The translations under genes and the position numbers were made by a program. A stretch of DNA of 64,000 nucleotides from Erythrobacter sp. (GTDB taxonomy: Bacteria > Pseudomonadota > Alphaproteobacteria > Sphingomonadales > Sphingomonadaceae), in contig NZ_JASJAP010000005.1 in the NCBI RefSeq assembly GCF_030066995.1, positions 1 through 64,000 of the forward strand. The letters are read 5' to 3'. How positions within the stretch are numbered: position 1 is the stretch's first letter; each line of letters starts with the position of its first letter. Positions 17,320-26,177 of this stretch are shown piece after piece. Below the pieces are notes generated by a model. The model saw nothing but the letters and a program-made list of their open reading frames with translations. It ran no database searches and was not told the origin of the DNA.

Positions 17320-18138
17320 TCAGCGCGCCGAGGGGAACGCGATGCGGGTGTGAAACTCTCCGTTCTCGCCGAAGCGATCAACGCTTTCGGGCAAGCGTTC
17401 CATCAAGGCCCTGTCGAACAGGTCTCCCACATGGACGCCAGGAAGCTCAGCCGTGATGGCGCTGATCGCGCAGCGCGCCCCCGAGGCTTCGAGATCGGCG
17501 ATCAGGTCGGCGTAGTCCGCCTTCCACAGCGGGAAGGAGAGCGCCAGCGAGCGCTTGCGCTCCGCGCCGCCGAAGGTCTCCTCGCGCCACTGGCGAATGT
17601 GATCGAGGTGCAGGTCGCCAAAGGCAAGCGTGTCGCAGCCCGGGGCAAGATCGAGCGCCGGTGCGATCTGATCGAGATAATCGCCGCCCGGATGCAACGG
17701 CACGCCGATAAGCGGAAGGCCCAGATGCGCCGCCTGCTCGGTCACAGCGTCTATCGCAAATTCCCGATGCGCGATCACGCGGCTGCGCACGTCGAAGCTT
17801 GTGACAAGGGCGATATCGGTAACGCCCTGGCGCTTGAGCGCGCGAAGGGCGAGGAAGCTGTCCTTGCCCCCGCTCCAGAACAGCAGCGTGCACGCGGCCT
17901 CGGGATCGGGGCGCGCCTGGCTCAGCCAGGCGGCCTGTTGGATACGCCTGGCGCGCATCGCGACATGCACGCTCTCATGACCGAACGGGCAATGCCGACA
18001 CCCTGCCCCGCAACACTGGTCGCGCTCGGCAAGGCCAAGCCGGGTGAAGACCATATGGCCGGTTTCGGGATCGGTATAGGTCGTCTCGCCGCGCGCGACG
18101 GCGGCTTCGTGCAAGTCCCAGTAATCGGGTTGAGACAC
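17320..18138 (-). CDS. DUF5522 domain fused to Dph6-like ATP-pyrophosphatase
   Basis: The 272-residue protein begins with a short Cys-rich module (residues 20-55, DQCCGAGCRHCPFGHESVH) of the DUF5522 type. It continues into an adenine-nucleotide alpha-hydrolase/diphthine-ammonia-ligase-like domain with the PP-loop FWSGGKDSFLALRAL and HIRQWREETFGG. Dph6-like enzymes adenylate a substrate for amidation; bacterial members have unknown substrates. The fusion suggests the Cys-rich module binds metal or substrate. The start is GTG 18138. It is the first gene beyond the island, transcribed leftward. Confidence 0.75.
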   Translation of the reverse strand: MSQPDYWDLHEAAVARGETTYTDPETGHMVFTRLGLAERDQCCGAGCRHCPFGHESVHVAMRARRIQQAAWLSQARPDPEAACTLLFWSGGKDSFLALRALKRQGVTDIALVTSFDVRSRVIAHREFAIDAVTEQAAHLGLPLIGVPLHPGGDYLDQIAPALDLAPGCDTLAFGDLHLDHIRQWREETFGGAERKRSLALSFPLWKADYADLIADLEASGARCAISAITAELPGVHVGDLFDRALMERLPESVDRFGENGEFHTRIAFPSAR

Positions 18139-18232
18139 GCCGGACAGGCTCCCTCATTGCAAAAAGAGCGCGGCCGATAGCACGCCGACCGGAGGCCGCA
18201 AAGCCGCCCGTTTCGACTGGATTTGCGAAGGC

Positions 18233-18988
18233 TTAGCCGGTGGGCTGCGCGGCGCCGGCTTTGGGCACGCGCGCCTTCTTGGTCCTCTGCTTGGCCTGGT
18301 GGGTGAACCCGATGATAAGACTGACCCCGATGACGCTCGGTCCCGCCCAGATCAGCGGGTTGAAGACCTCTTCGGGCACCAATCGGATCAGGCCCACCGA
18401 CAGGAAGGCGGTGTAGGCAGAAATGCCCATCCCGATGAGCGCGCGGAAGTGCTCGCCGACATAGGCCTTGGGCTCGGGCGCGCCGAGGCCGGGGACACGC
18501 TCGCGGAACACGAAGACCTCTTGCATCAGCATCGAGACGATGCCGATCGCCGCGACGAGCACCATCAGCGGATCGCCCACGCGATAGCCGAAGATACCGC
18601 ACCACGCGCCCGAGAGGACGACCGCGGCCATCACGATCTGATAGCGCGCGCCGCGCAGCGCGGGCCGGTCGGTTCGGTGGCGGATGACAGCCGTGCCGTA
18701 ATCGGCAAAGCCGATGGTGAGAATCCCGAGATAGAGCATCATCCAGCCGAACAGCCCTTCGTAAAGGAGCCGGTCCTCGATCTCGGGATGGCGCGAGGTG
18801 TCGATCAGCGAATAGATCGCCATCGCGATGGCCAGCGCGCCCGCGCCGACAAAGCCGCCCAGCGCCCAGCGCCCCCCCTTGCGGTGGTTCTTTGCGCCTT
18901 TCCTGGTCGCGATCGGAATCCAGAACGCGACGAGACCGATCGTCCCGGCGATGACGTGGAGAACGACGAAGGCGCCAAAGAGAGTCAT
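18233..18988 (-). CDS. DUF2306-like multi-pass membrane protein
   Basis: The 251-residue integral membrane protein has about seven helices (first: AFVVLHVIAGTIGLVAFWI) and a basic C-terminal tail (QAKQRTKKARVPK). The His in the first helix and the HRKGGRW loop are typical of DUF2306-like membrane proteins. The frame continues upstream to 19090, but that extension is not membrane-protein-like and ATG 18988 gives a clean hydrophobic start. Function unknown. Confidence 0.65.
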   Translation of the reverse strand: MTLFGAFVVLHVIAGTIGLVAFWIPIATRKGAKNHRKGGRWALGGFVGAGALAIAMAIYSLIDTSRHPEIEDRLLYEGLFGWMMLYLGILTIGFADYGTAVIRHRTDRPALRGARYQIVMAAVVLSGAWCGIFGYRVGDPLMVLVAAIGIVSMLMQEVFVFRERVPGLGAPEPKAYVGEHFRALIGMGISAYTAFLSVGLIRLVPEEVFNPLIWAGPSVIGVSLIIGFTHQAKQRTKKARVPKAGAAQPTG

Positions 18989-19156
18989 GACATATAGGGC
19001 TGTACAGCGAATTGGACAGTCAGGAAAGGGCGACGAATGGCTGATAGTCAGGTGGTGACAAGGCTTGCCTTGGAACGCGCTTGGCGGCACTTGGGGCAGC
19101 GATGAAGCGCGACGGGATCATGAACGCGCGCACCCCCGATGGAGAGAGACCAAGCC

Positions 19157-20650
19157 ATGCGTCAGATTGACCATTTCATGCCGACCGCAAGCCCGGCGGC
19201 CACCCGCAAGCACCAGGTCTGGAACCCTTCGACCGGCGAGGTGCAGGCCGAAGTGGCGCTGGGCGACGCCGCGCTGCTCGATAGTGCGGTGGCCACCGCG
19301 CAAAGGGTCCAGCCGGAATGGTCCGCGACCAACCCGCAAAAGCGCGCGCGCGTCATGTTCCGGTTCAAGGAGCTGGTCGAGGCGAACATGCGGCCGCTCG
19401 CCGAGCTGCTGTCGAGCGAGCACGGCAAGACCGTGCCGGACGCCAAGGGCGATGTGCAGCGCGGACTGGAGGTGATCGAATACGCCTGCGGCATCCCGCA
19501 AGTGCTCAAGGGCGAATACACGCCGGGCGCCGGGCCCGGCATCGATGTCTATTCGATGCGCCAGCCGCTGGGCATTGGCGCGGGCATCACCCCGTTCAAC
19601 TTCCCCGCCATGATCCCGATGTGGATGTTCGGCATGGCGATCGCGGCGGGCAACGCGTTTATCCTCAAACCCTCCGAGCGCGATCCCAGCGTGCCCGTGC
19701 GCCTGGCGGAACTGTTCGTTGAGGCCGGGGCGCCCGAAGGCCTGCTCCAGGTGCTGCACGGCGACAAGGCGATGGTCGATGCGATAATCGAACATCCCGC
19801 GATCCCCGCGATCAGCTTTGTCGGCTCGTCCGACATCGCGCATTACATCTATCATCGCGGGGCGGAATTTTCGAAGCGGGTGCAGGCCTTTGGCGGCGCG
19901 AAGAACCACGGCGTGGTGATGCCGGACGCCGATCTCGATCAGGTCGTGAACGACCTCGCCGGCGCGGCTTATGGCTCGGCGGGCGAGCGCTGCATGGCGT
20001 TGCCGGTTGTGGTGCCGGTGGGCGAGGACACGGCGGAACGTCTGAAGGAAAAGCTGATCCCCGCGATCCATGGCTTGCGCATCGGTGTCTCGAACGATCC
20101 CGACGCGCATTACGGGCCCGTGGTCACGCCCGAGCACAAGGCCCGGATCGAGCAATGGGTGACCACCGCCGAAGAGGAAGGCGCCGAAATCGTCATCGAC
20201 GGGCGCGGCTTCACGCTTCAGGGGCACGAGAACGGCTTTTTCGTCGGCCCCACGCTGATCGACCGGGTGACGCCCGACATGAAAAGCTATCAGGAGGAGA
20301 TTTTCGGACCCGTCCTCCAGATCGTGCGGGCAAAGGATTTCGAAGAGGCAGTACGCCTGCCGAGCGAACATCAATACGGCAACGGCGTCGCGATCTTCAC
20401 GCGCAACGGCCACGCCGCGCGCGAATTTGCCAGCCGCGTGAATGTCGGCATGGTCGGCGTGAACGTGCCGATCCCGGTGCCCGTCGCCTACCACTCGTTC
20501 GGCGGCTGGAAGCGTTCGGGCTTTGGCGACATCGACCAGTACGGCACCGAAGGCCTCGCTTTCTGGACAAAGCGCAAAAAGGTCACCCAGCGCTGGCCCG
20601 ATGGCGGCGGCGACAGCTCGAACGCGTTCGTTATCCCGACCATGGGGTGA
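19157..20650 (+). CDS. mmsA: Methylmalonate-semialdehyde dehydrogenase (CoA-acylating)
   Basis: MmsA oxidises methylmalonate semialdehyde to propionyl-CoA at the end of valine (and thymine) breakdown. The 497-residue protein has the aldehyde-dehydrogenase fold with ITPFNFPAMIPMWM, FILKPSERDPSVP, the NAD-binding FVGSSDIAHYI and the catalytic Cys in GSAGERCMALPVVV, plus the CoA-dependent MmsA-specific KNHGVVMPDAD. ATG 19157 follows GGAGAGAGAC; an upstream ATG at 19139 is unlikely. mmsB and other valine-pathway enzymes follow within 9 kb on the same strand, separated by unrelated small genes. Confidence 0.95.
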   Translation: MRQIDHFMPTASPAATRKHQVWNPSTGEVQAEVALGDAALLDSAVATAQRVQPEWSATNPQKRARVMFRFKELVEANMRPLAELLSSEHGKTVPDAKGDVQRGLEVIEYACGIPQVLKGEYTPGAGPGIDVYSMRQPLGIGAGITPFNFPAMIPMWMFGMAIAAGNAFILKPSERDPSVPVRLAELFVEAGAPEGLLQVLHGDKAMVDAIIEHPAIPAISFVGSSDIAHYIYHRGAEFSKRVQAFGGAKNHGVVMPDADLDQVVNDLAGAAYGSAGERCMALPVVVPVGEDTAERLKEKLIPAIHGLRIGVSNDPDAHYGPVVTPEHKARIEQWVTTAEEEGAEIVIDGRGFTLQGHENGFFVGPTLIDRVTPDMKSYQEEIFGPVLQIVRAKDFEEAVRLPSEHQYGNGVAIFTRNGHAAREFASRVNVGMVGVNVPIPVPVAYHSFGGWKRSGFGDIDQYGTEGLAFWTKRKKVTQRWPDGGGDSSNAFVIPTMG

Positions 20651-20806
20651 GCGGTAGGGCGCGAGGACAATGCGCCCGAATAAGAACGCGCCAGTCAAAG
20701 CCGCTGCCCGAAGCGCCGGAGTGGCGAGGAAAGATCAATCGCCTCTTGTCACTCGTTCCGGGGCGCGCGAGAGTGCGGGCCGATTTACCGACCAGCGAGA
20801 GGTGAC

Positions 20807-21079
20807 ATGACGATATCACTGGCTGCGGCCCTTAGCTCTATAACTCTGGCGCTCGCCAGCGCGCAGCTTGAACCGCAAGTGTGCGACGCGAGCTCGGCGC
20901 AGCAATTTGTAGGAGGCCCGGCCACGCAGGAAACCGGCGCGCAGATCATGGCCGCGACGCGGGCCACGATCTTCCAATGGGTGCTTGTCGGCAGCCCGGT
21001 GACCAAGGACTATCGCCGCGAGCGCGTGCGCGTGGTCTATGACCGCGACATGAAAGTCGTCTCGGTTACCTGCGGATGA
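20807..21079 (+). CDS. I78-family peptidase inhibitor, secreted
   Basis: The 90-residue protein has a signal peptide (SLAAALSSITLALASA). The mature part has the I78 inhibitor pattern: a Cys, then QQFVGGPATQETGAQIM and the C-terminal RERVRVVYDRDMKVVSVTCG. The two Cys probably form a disulfide. Such proteins inhibit subtilisin-like serine proteases in the periplasm. It overlaps the next gene by 4 nt. Confidence 0.85.
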   Translation: MTISLAAALSSITLALASAQLEPQVCDASSAQQFVGGPATQETGAQIMAATRATIFQWVLVGSPVTKDYRRERVRVVYDRDMKVVSVTCG

Positions 21080-21474
21080 GCGGCGCGCCCGCGATCCGCG
21101 AGCGAGCAACATCGGGCTCCCCTTACGAAGAACGCTTCGGCTTTTGCCGCGCGGTCCGCGTCGATGACCGGATAATCGTCGCAGGGACGGGGCCGATTGA
21201 GCCCGATGGCGCCACCACGTCCGGCGGAGCCGCCGAGCAGGCGGCGCGGTGCTGTGAACTGATCATCGCGGCTATCGAAGACCTTGGCGGCTCGGCGCGC
21301 GATGTGGTGCGCACGCGCATGTTGCTCACCGACGCGGGCGATCAGGACGCGGTCGGCGCGGTCCACGCGCGTTATTTCGGAGAGGCAAAGCCCGCCGCCA
21401 CGATGGCCGGGGTCGCGTGGCTGTGCGGCGAGGACTGGAAGGTCGAGATCGAAGCCGAAGCGGTGATTTCGTGA
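21076..21474 (+). CDS. RidA/YjgF-family protein
   Basis: The 132-residue protein has the RidA fold signatures VAGTGPIEPDGATTSGG, then ARDVVRTRMLLTDAGD and EIEAEAVIS. RidA proteins hydrolyse reactive enamine/imine intermediates, but this branch (with a Cys-rich AARCCELIIAAIEDLGG helix) lacks some residues of the classical deaminase, so its activity is open. It is coupled by overlaps on both sides. Confidence 0.8.
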   Translation: MSGAPAIRERATSGSPYEERFGFCRAVRVDDRIIVAGTGPIEPDGATTSGGAAEQAARCCELIIAAIEDLGGSARDVVRTRMLLTDAGDQDAVGAVHARYFGEAKPAATMAGVAWLCGEDWKVEIEAEAVIS

Positions 21475-22073
21475 TTCGATACGGCTTCGCCCTGCTTCTC
21501 GGCGCAGCGTTCGGGGTTGGCAGCGCGCTTTACATGGCGGGGCTGTGGCCGGGGATGAAGCCGCTCGATTTCGGTACTGTCGAGATCGACGGCTGGCGCA
21601 GCGATTTTGCCATCGGCTCCGAGGCGGCTGATCCTTACACCAGAGCCCGCGTGGCACGGCATGGTCTGCTGGCATTGGCAAAGAGCGAAGCGGTGTATTT
21701 TACCACCACGACCGACAGCGAAGGCCGCGCGCTGGTCGAGACTTGCGATTACCGCGTCACCGGCGGCTCCATGCCGTCCCAATGGTGGTCGCTGACGCTC
21801 TACCGCCAGTCCGACAGCATGCTGCCGATGAACACGGATGAAGCGCTCAGCATTGACGCCACCAGCGTTGGTAGAGATGGAGATGCGTGGTCGGCCCGCG
21901 TCTCGTCCAAGCAACCTGATGGCGAGCGCCACTGGATATCGAGCAAGGGCGCGGAGGCCTTTGATCTGATGCTGCGCCTCTATGTCCCGAGCGAAGCGCT
22001 TTTGGCCGATCCTGAGACCGCGCTCACACCGCCGGTGGTGGAGCGCCTTTCGTGCGCGGTGGACGCTGCGTGA
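21471..22073 (+). CDS. DUF1214 membrane-anchored protein
   Basis: The 200-residue protein begins with a hydrophobic anchor (FALLLGAAFGVGSALYMAGL) followed by a DUF1214 domain (SWWSLTLY-type motif QWWSLTLYRQSDSMLPMNTD, then RLYVPSEALLADP). GTG 21471 overlaps the TGA of ridA (GTGA). DUF1214 and DUF1254 domains are normally found together, sometimes in one protein; here they are adjacent genes. Function unknown. Confidence 0.82.
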   Translation: MIRYGFALLLGAAFGVGSALYMAGLWPGMKPLDFGTVEIDGWRSDFAIGSEAADPYTRARVARHGLLALAKSEAVYFTTTTDSEGRALVETCDYRVTGGSMPSQWWSLTLYRQSDSMLPMNTDEALSIDATSVGRDGDAWSARVSSKQPDGERHWISSKGAEAFDLMLRLYVPSEALLADPETALTPPVVERLSCAVDAA

Positions 22074-22582
22074 CCCGCTGGTTCGGCCCCTTCGCCACGC
22101 TGATTGTCGCCGCTATCGGAGCGCATTGGGCGACGCTTGCCTTCGCGCCAAATGTGATCATGGACCGCGCGCTCTCGACGCTGAAAAACCGCGGGATCGC
22201 CGAGCACGCCTTCACCACGCCTCAGCGGATCATGCCGCAGACGCAGGCCGTGGTGCGCAGTTCGCCGGACCTGTTCTATTCGCTGTGCCGGTTTGACCTG
22301 AGCGAACGAGGCAGCGAGTTAAGCGTCACTATGGGCGAGTGGCCAGACTACCAATCGCTGTCCTTCTTCGACGCGGAGACGAACAACTTCCTTACGCTTC
22401 GAGGGACGGGAAAATCCGTTTCGCAGACCGTCTATTTCCATGCGCCGCCTCCGGACGACGCCATCGGCGTCCAAGCTCCCACCAAACGCGGAGTTGTGCT
22501 TATCCGGCGGCTAGCGCCGACACAGAAGGCCTTTGCCGCAGCGGCTGAAGCCGCGAAGGCCGACGCCTGCAATATCCGGTAG
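22070..22582 (+). CDS. DUF1254 membrane-anchored protein
   Basis: The product of 170 residues has an N-terminal anchor (FATLIVAAIGAHWATLAFAP) and a DUF1254 core (PDLFYSLCRFDLSERGSEL, then YQSLSFFDAETNNF). The start GTG 22070 overlaps the stop of the DUF1214 gene (GTGA). The four genes from the I78 inhibitor to here form one tightly overlapped unit. Confidence 0.82.
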   Translation: MTRWFGPFATLIVAAIGAHWATLAFAPNVIMDRALSTLKNRGIAEHAFTTPQRIMPQTQAVVRSSPDLFYSLCRFDLSERGSELSVTMGEWPDYQSLSFFDAETNNFLTLRGTGKSVSQTVYFHAPPPDDAIGVQAPTKRGVVLIRRLAPTQKAFAAAAEAAKADACNIR

Positions 22583-22584
22583 CG

Positions 22585-23028
22585 TCAGGCGGGGCTGGCG
22601 ACGCGGCTTAACGCCAGCGCTAAGTGCGAAAGCCTCTCGCCCACCCGCGCCATCAGCTCATCAACGTCCGCCATCGCGTCGAGCTCTTCGCTCGAAACAG
22701 CCACGCGCGGTTCTTCGCCCGCTTCGCTGACGAGGATCACTGGCAAAGCGACTTGGCGCGCGCCCCCGGTGCCCAGCGCCGGAAAATCGCGTGTGAAATC
22801 GTCACGGTGATAGAAGTCCACGTCCGCATCCAGCGACCGCCAGAACCGCTTCCAGTCGCCGCGCATCGACACCGCGCCATAGGTCAGCGCGCAGAGCGAG
22901 CAGGGATAGGTCTCGGGCCGAACCGCTTTGTGCACCGCGTGTTTCAAGGCTTCGATCAGGCCGGTGTCGGCGTTGTAGACGCATATCAAGCGCGGGCGTT
23001 GCAGAGGCTTCGGGGGGCTCATACCCAT
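22585..23028 (-). CDS. Conserved hypothetical protein with CxxC
   Basis: The 147-residue cytoplasmic protein begins PRLICVYNADTGLIEALKHA and contains PETYPCSLCALTYGAVSMRG and KRFWRSLDADVDFYHRDDF. The CSLC pair suggests metal or redox chemistry. I do not recognise a characterised family. It is convergent with the DUF1254 gene (2-bp gap) and divergent from the acyl-CoA dehydrogenase. Confidence 0.7.
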   Translation of the reverse strand: MGMSPPKPLQRPRLICVYNADTGLIEALKHAVHKAVRPETYPCSLCALTYGAVSMRGDWKRFWRSLDADVDFYHRDDFTRDFPALGTGGARQVALPVILVSEAGEEPRVAVSSEELDAMADVDELMARVGERLSHLALALSRVASPA

Positions 23029-23151
23029 AAATACGCGCGAAAGAGCGATTGGGTTACGAAAAATTGCGCAGAAAGCCCGCGCGCCGCAGCGTAATCACAC
23101 ACGCACGCTGCGCTCTTTTCTATCCCGGCGCGACGGGCTAGTCCGCTGGTC

Positions 23152-24297
23152 ATGCAAGGACAATTTCAACTCACCGACGATCAGCTCGCGATCCGCGAGA
23201 CCGCCGAGCGCTTCACCGCCGACCAGATCACGCCCAACGCGGCCGAATGGGACGAAAAACACATCTTTCCCAAGGACGTGATCAAACAAAGCGCCGAGCT
23301 TGGCTTTGGCGCGATCTATGTCTCGGAAGAATCGGGCGGCATCGGGCTTGGCCGTTTGGAAGCCGCATTGATCATGGAAGCCATGGCCTATGGTTGCCCG
23401 ACCACCAGCGCGTTCATCTCGATCCACAATATGGCCGCGTGGATGATCGATGAGTTTGGCGGGCAGGAGCTGAAAGACCGCTACCTGCCCGAACTCGTCA
23501 CCATGGAGAAGATCGCGAGCTATTGCCTTACCGAGCCGGGCAGCGGATCGGACGCCGCCGCGCTCAAGACCAGTGCTGTATTGGACGGCGATCATTACGT
23601 GGTGAACGGCACCAAGCAGTTTATCTCGGGCGGCGGGGTCAACGATGTCTATGTCGTGATGGTCCGCACAGGCGATCACAAGACGAACGGCATCACCTGC
23701 CTCGTGGTCGACAAAGACACGCCCGGCGTCAGCTTCGGCGCGCCGGAGAAGAAGCTGGGCTGGAACGCCTCGCCAACAGCGCAGGTGATCTTTGAAGACG
23801 CGCGCATCCCCGTCTCCAACCGAGTAGGGGCGGAGGGCGAAGGCTTTCGCTTTGCGATGATGGGGCTCGATGGCGGGCGGCTGAATATCGGCGCGTGTTC
23901 GCTCGGTGGAGCGCAGCGCTGCCTCGATGAAGCGATTGCCTACACCAAGGACCGCAAGCAGTTCGACACGCCCGTCGCCGATTTCCAGAACACGCAGTTC
24001 ATGCTGGCCGATATGGCGACCGATCTGGAGTCGGCGCGCGCCCTCCTTTATCTCGCCGCCGCCAAAGTTACTGAGAACGCCCCCGATAAATCGCGGTTTT
24101 CGGCCATGGCCAAGCGGCTTGCGACCGACAATGGCAGCAAAATCGTCAACGACGCGCTGCAATTGTTCGGCGGCTATGGCTATTTGCGCGACTACCCGAT
24201 CGAACGGTTCTGGCGCGATCTGCGGGTGCACTCGATCCTCGAAGGGACCAACCAGGTGATGCGCATGATCGTGGGCCGGGACTTGCTGCGGCAGTGA
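23152..24297 (+). CDS. Acyl-CoA dehydrogenase, probably isobutyryl-CoA dehydrogenase
   Basis: This FAD enzyme of 381 residues matches the short/branched-chain family: YCLTEPGSGSDAAALKT, then KQFISGGGVNDVYVVM, QLFGGYGYLRDYPIERFWRD, and the catalytic Glu in SILEGTNQVMRMI. The position between mmsA and mmsB and near the 3-hydroxyisobutyryl-CoA hydrolase supports isobutyryl-CoA to methacrylyl-CoA oxidation in valine breakdown. Substrate choice is inferred from context. Confidence 0.88.
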   Translation: MQGQFQLTDDQLAIRETAERFTADQITPNAAEWDEKHIFPKDVIKQSAELGFGAIYVSEESGGIGLGRLEAALIMEAMAYGCPTTSAFISIHNMAAWMIDEFGGQELKDRYLPELVTMEKIASYCLTEPGSGSDAAALKTSAVLDGDHYVVNGTKQFISGGGVNDVYVVMVRTGDHKTNGITCLVVDKDTPGVSFGAPEKKLGWNASPTAQVIFEDARIPVSNRVGAEGEGFRFAMMGLDGGRLNIGACSLGGAQRCLDEAIAYTKDRKQFDTPVADFQNTQFMLADMATDLESARALLYLAAAKVTENAPDKSRFSAMAKRLATDNGSKIVNDALQLFGGYGYLRDYPIERFWRDLRVHSILEGTNQVMRMIVGRDLLRQ

Positions 24298-24604
24298 GGT
24301 GCAAGGTCTCGGCTTCGTTCGACCCGATCCCTCGACTTCGCTCGGGACGAACGGTGGGGAGGCCATCTGCATACATAACCGTTCGTCCTGAGCCTGTCGC
24401 AGGACCCGCTCGAGCGAAGTCGAGAGCCAGAACCGCTCGCGGCGCACTCGTTCACGTGCGGATGCTTCGAGACGCTCGAACATACGTCCTCGCTCCTCAG
24501 CATGAACGCAAGAGGATGATCAGTTTTTGGAAACCCGTTCGTCGTAAGGAGGCGCAGGCCCTGAGCTTGCCGAAGGATCGCAGCCGCCTCAAAAGGCAAT
24601 TGCG
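24298..24604. repeat. Intergenic REP-like repeats
   Basis: No gene. Two oppositely oriented variants of one motif occur: CTCGACTTCGCTCGGGACG near 24331 and CGTTCGTCCTGAGCCTGTCG near 24380, plus a further CCCGTTCGTCGTAAGG..CCTGAGCTTGCCGAAGG near 24534-24585. Related motifs recur at 33640-33745. These GC-rich inverted sequences resemble the extragenic repeats scattered in sphingomonad genomes. Confidence 0.65.
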
Positions 24605-25006
24605 ATGACCACCCTTGGCATCGCCACCGTCACTCTTGTTGTGCCTGACTACGAAGCGGGGATCGCCTTCTACCGCGATAAGCTCGGCTTCGACCTTGTG
24701 CACGACACCGAGCTTGGCGGTGGCAAACGCTGGGTGATGGTCGCGCCTGACAGCGGCGCTCAACTGCTTCTTGCTCAGGCCTCGGACGAAAAGCAGCGCG
24801 CCGCCATCGGCAACCAGACCGGCGGGCGCGTGTCCTTCTTCCTGCACACCGACAATTTCGCCGACACTCACGCCCGTTTCACAGCCGCCGGCGTGACATT
24901 TCTTGAAAGCCCGCGCACCGAGCCTTACGGCACCGTTGCGGTCTTCAGCGATCCTTTTGGCAATCGCTGGGACCTGATCGAACCGAAAGCCCAGAATAAC
25001 GACTGA
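24605..25006 (+). CDS. VOC-superfamily (glyoxalase-like) protein
   Basis: The 133-residue protein has two beta-alpha-beta-beta-beta modules: TVTLVVPDYEAGIAFYRDKLG, then ARFTAAGVTFLESPRTEPYG and FSDPFGNRWDLIEP. It is a small metal-dependent VOC protein of the glyoxalase/dioxygenase class; the substrate is unknown. Its stop overlaps the next start by one base (TGATG), linking it to the hydrolase gene. Confidence 0.85.
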   Translation: MTTLGIATVTLVVPDYEAGIAFYRDKLGFDLVHDTELGGGKRWVMVAPDSGAQLLLAQASDEKQRAAIGNQTGGRVSFFLHTDNFADTHARFTAAGVTFLESPRTEPYGTVAVFSDPFGNRWDLIEPKAQNND

Positions 25007-26064
25007 TGACCCAAGACGTCCTCACCCGCATCTCCGGCCATGTTGGCCACATCACGCTCAATCGCCCCAAGGCTCTCCACGCGCTCACGCTGGAGATGTG
25101 TCACGCCATGTCGGCCGCTCTTGCCCAATGGGCGAGCGATGAGGCGGTGCACGCGGTCATCATCGACCACGCGGAGGGCACGCGTGGCTTTTGCGCCGGG
25201 GGCGATATCGCGATGCTGCGCGACAGCGCGTTGAACGATGGCGGGGCAAGCGGTCGCCGGTTCTTCCATGACGAATACCAACTCAATCACCAACTCTTCA
25301 CCTATCTCAAGCCCGTGGTCGCCTTTATGGATGGGGTCACGATGGGCGGCGGCGTGGGCATTGCCATGCCCGCCAAGTTCCGCGTCGCGACCGAGAACAC
25401 GCGGTTTGCCATGCCCGAGACCGGCATCGGCCTGTTCCCCGATGTCGGTGGCGGCTGGTATCTCTCGCGTCTTGGCGGGCGGCTGGGCCCCTTCCTCGCG
25501 CTCACAGGCGCGCGGCTGAAGGGCGAGGAGTGCCTGTGGGCGGGCCTTGCCACACATTACGTCGAGCACGCCATGCTTGATGACCTGAAGGCGCGGATCA
25601 TGGAGCGTCCGGGTCGGATCGCCGGTATCCTTTCCGAGCCGGTCGGCACCCCGCCCAAAGCGCGCCTTGCCGACAACGCCGACAAGATCCTCAAGCACTT
25701 CGCCTCGGATAGCTATGAGGATATCCTTGCAAACCTCGACGCCGCAGCGGACGAGGGCGACGACTGGGCGGCGAAGGAACGCGACACGCTGGGCACCAAG
25801 AGCCCGCAGACCTGCAAGGTGGCGCTGCGGCAATTGGCGACCAGCCTGACTTTGCCGACCTTTGCCGACAACATGGCGATGGAATACCGCATCGCCTCAC
25901 GCGTGCTGCTGCGCCCGGACTTTGCCGAAGGCGTGCGCGCGGTCATTATCGACAAGACCAACGATCCCAAATGGGACCCCGCCACACCCGAGGATGTGAG
26001 CGAAGAGCTGCTGGACAGTATTTTTGCCCCGCTGCCTGCGGATGAAGAGTGGAGGCCGCTTTAA
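25006..26064 (+). CDS. 3-hydroxyisobutyryl-CoA hydrolase
   Basis: This crotonase-fold protein of 352 residues has the HIBCH-type features GFCAGGDIAMLRDSA, MGGGVGIAMPAKFRVATENT and MPETGIGLFPDVGGGWYLSR, with the conserved Glu and the long C-terminal part (SLTLPTFADNMAMEYRI) absent from simple hydratases. It removes CoA from 3-hydroxyisobutyryl-CoA in valine breakdown, which yields the substrate of MmsB. Confidence 0.9.
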   Translation: MTQDVLTRISGHVGHITLNRPKALHALTLEMCHAMSAALAQWASDEAVHAVIIDHAEGTRGFCAGGDIAMLRDSALNDGGASGRRFFHDEYQLNHQLFTYLKPVVAFMDGVTMGGGVGIAMPAKFRVATENTRFAMPETGIGLFPDVGGGWYLSRLGGRLGPFLALTGARLKGEECLWAGLATHYVEHAMLDDLKARIMERPGRIAGILSEPVGTPPKARLADNADKILKHFASDSYEDILANLDAAADEGDDWAAKERDTLGTKSPQTCKVALRQLATSLTLPTFADNMAMEYRIASRVLLRPDFAEGVRAVIIDKTNDPKWDPATPEDVSEELLDSIFAPLPADEEWRPL

Positions 26065-26065
26065 G

Positions 26066-26165
26066 ACTGATCGTCACCCTGAACTTGTTTCAGGGTCCAT
26101 CGCACGCGTTACCCTTTAGAGTTTGAGCTGGCGATGGATGCTGAAACAAGTTCAGCATGACGGAA
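26066..26165. repeat. Intergenic inverted repeat (REP-like)
   Basis: CACCCTGAACTTGTTTCAG at about 26075 is partly mirrored by GCTGAAACAAGTTCAGCATG at 26139-26158, with CCATCGC and GCGATGG also paired. The hairpin lies between the hydrolase and hydratase genes. Confidence 0.7.
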
Positions 26166-26177
26166 ACGGAGACGAAA

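Noticed and set aside
19118..20698. Long minus-strand frame antisense to mmsA
   Set aside because: It mirrors the codon structure of mmsA, is rich in His/Arg/Asp, has no recognisable domain, and such antisense frames are common in GC-rich genomes.
23095..24483. Long minus-strand frame antisense to the acyl-CoA dehydrogenase
   Set aside because: Same reasoning; the sense strand encodes an unmistakable acyl-CoA dehydrogenase over the same bases.
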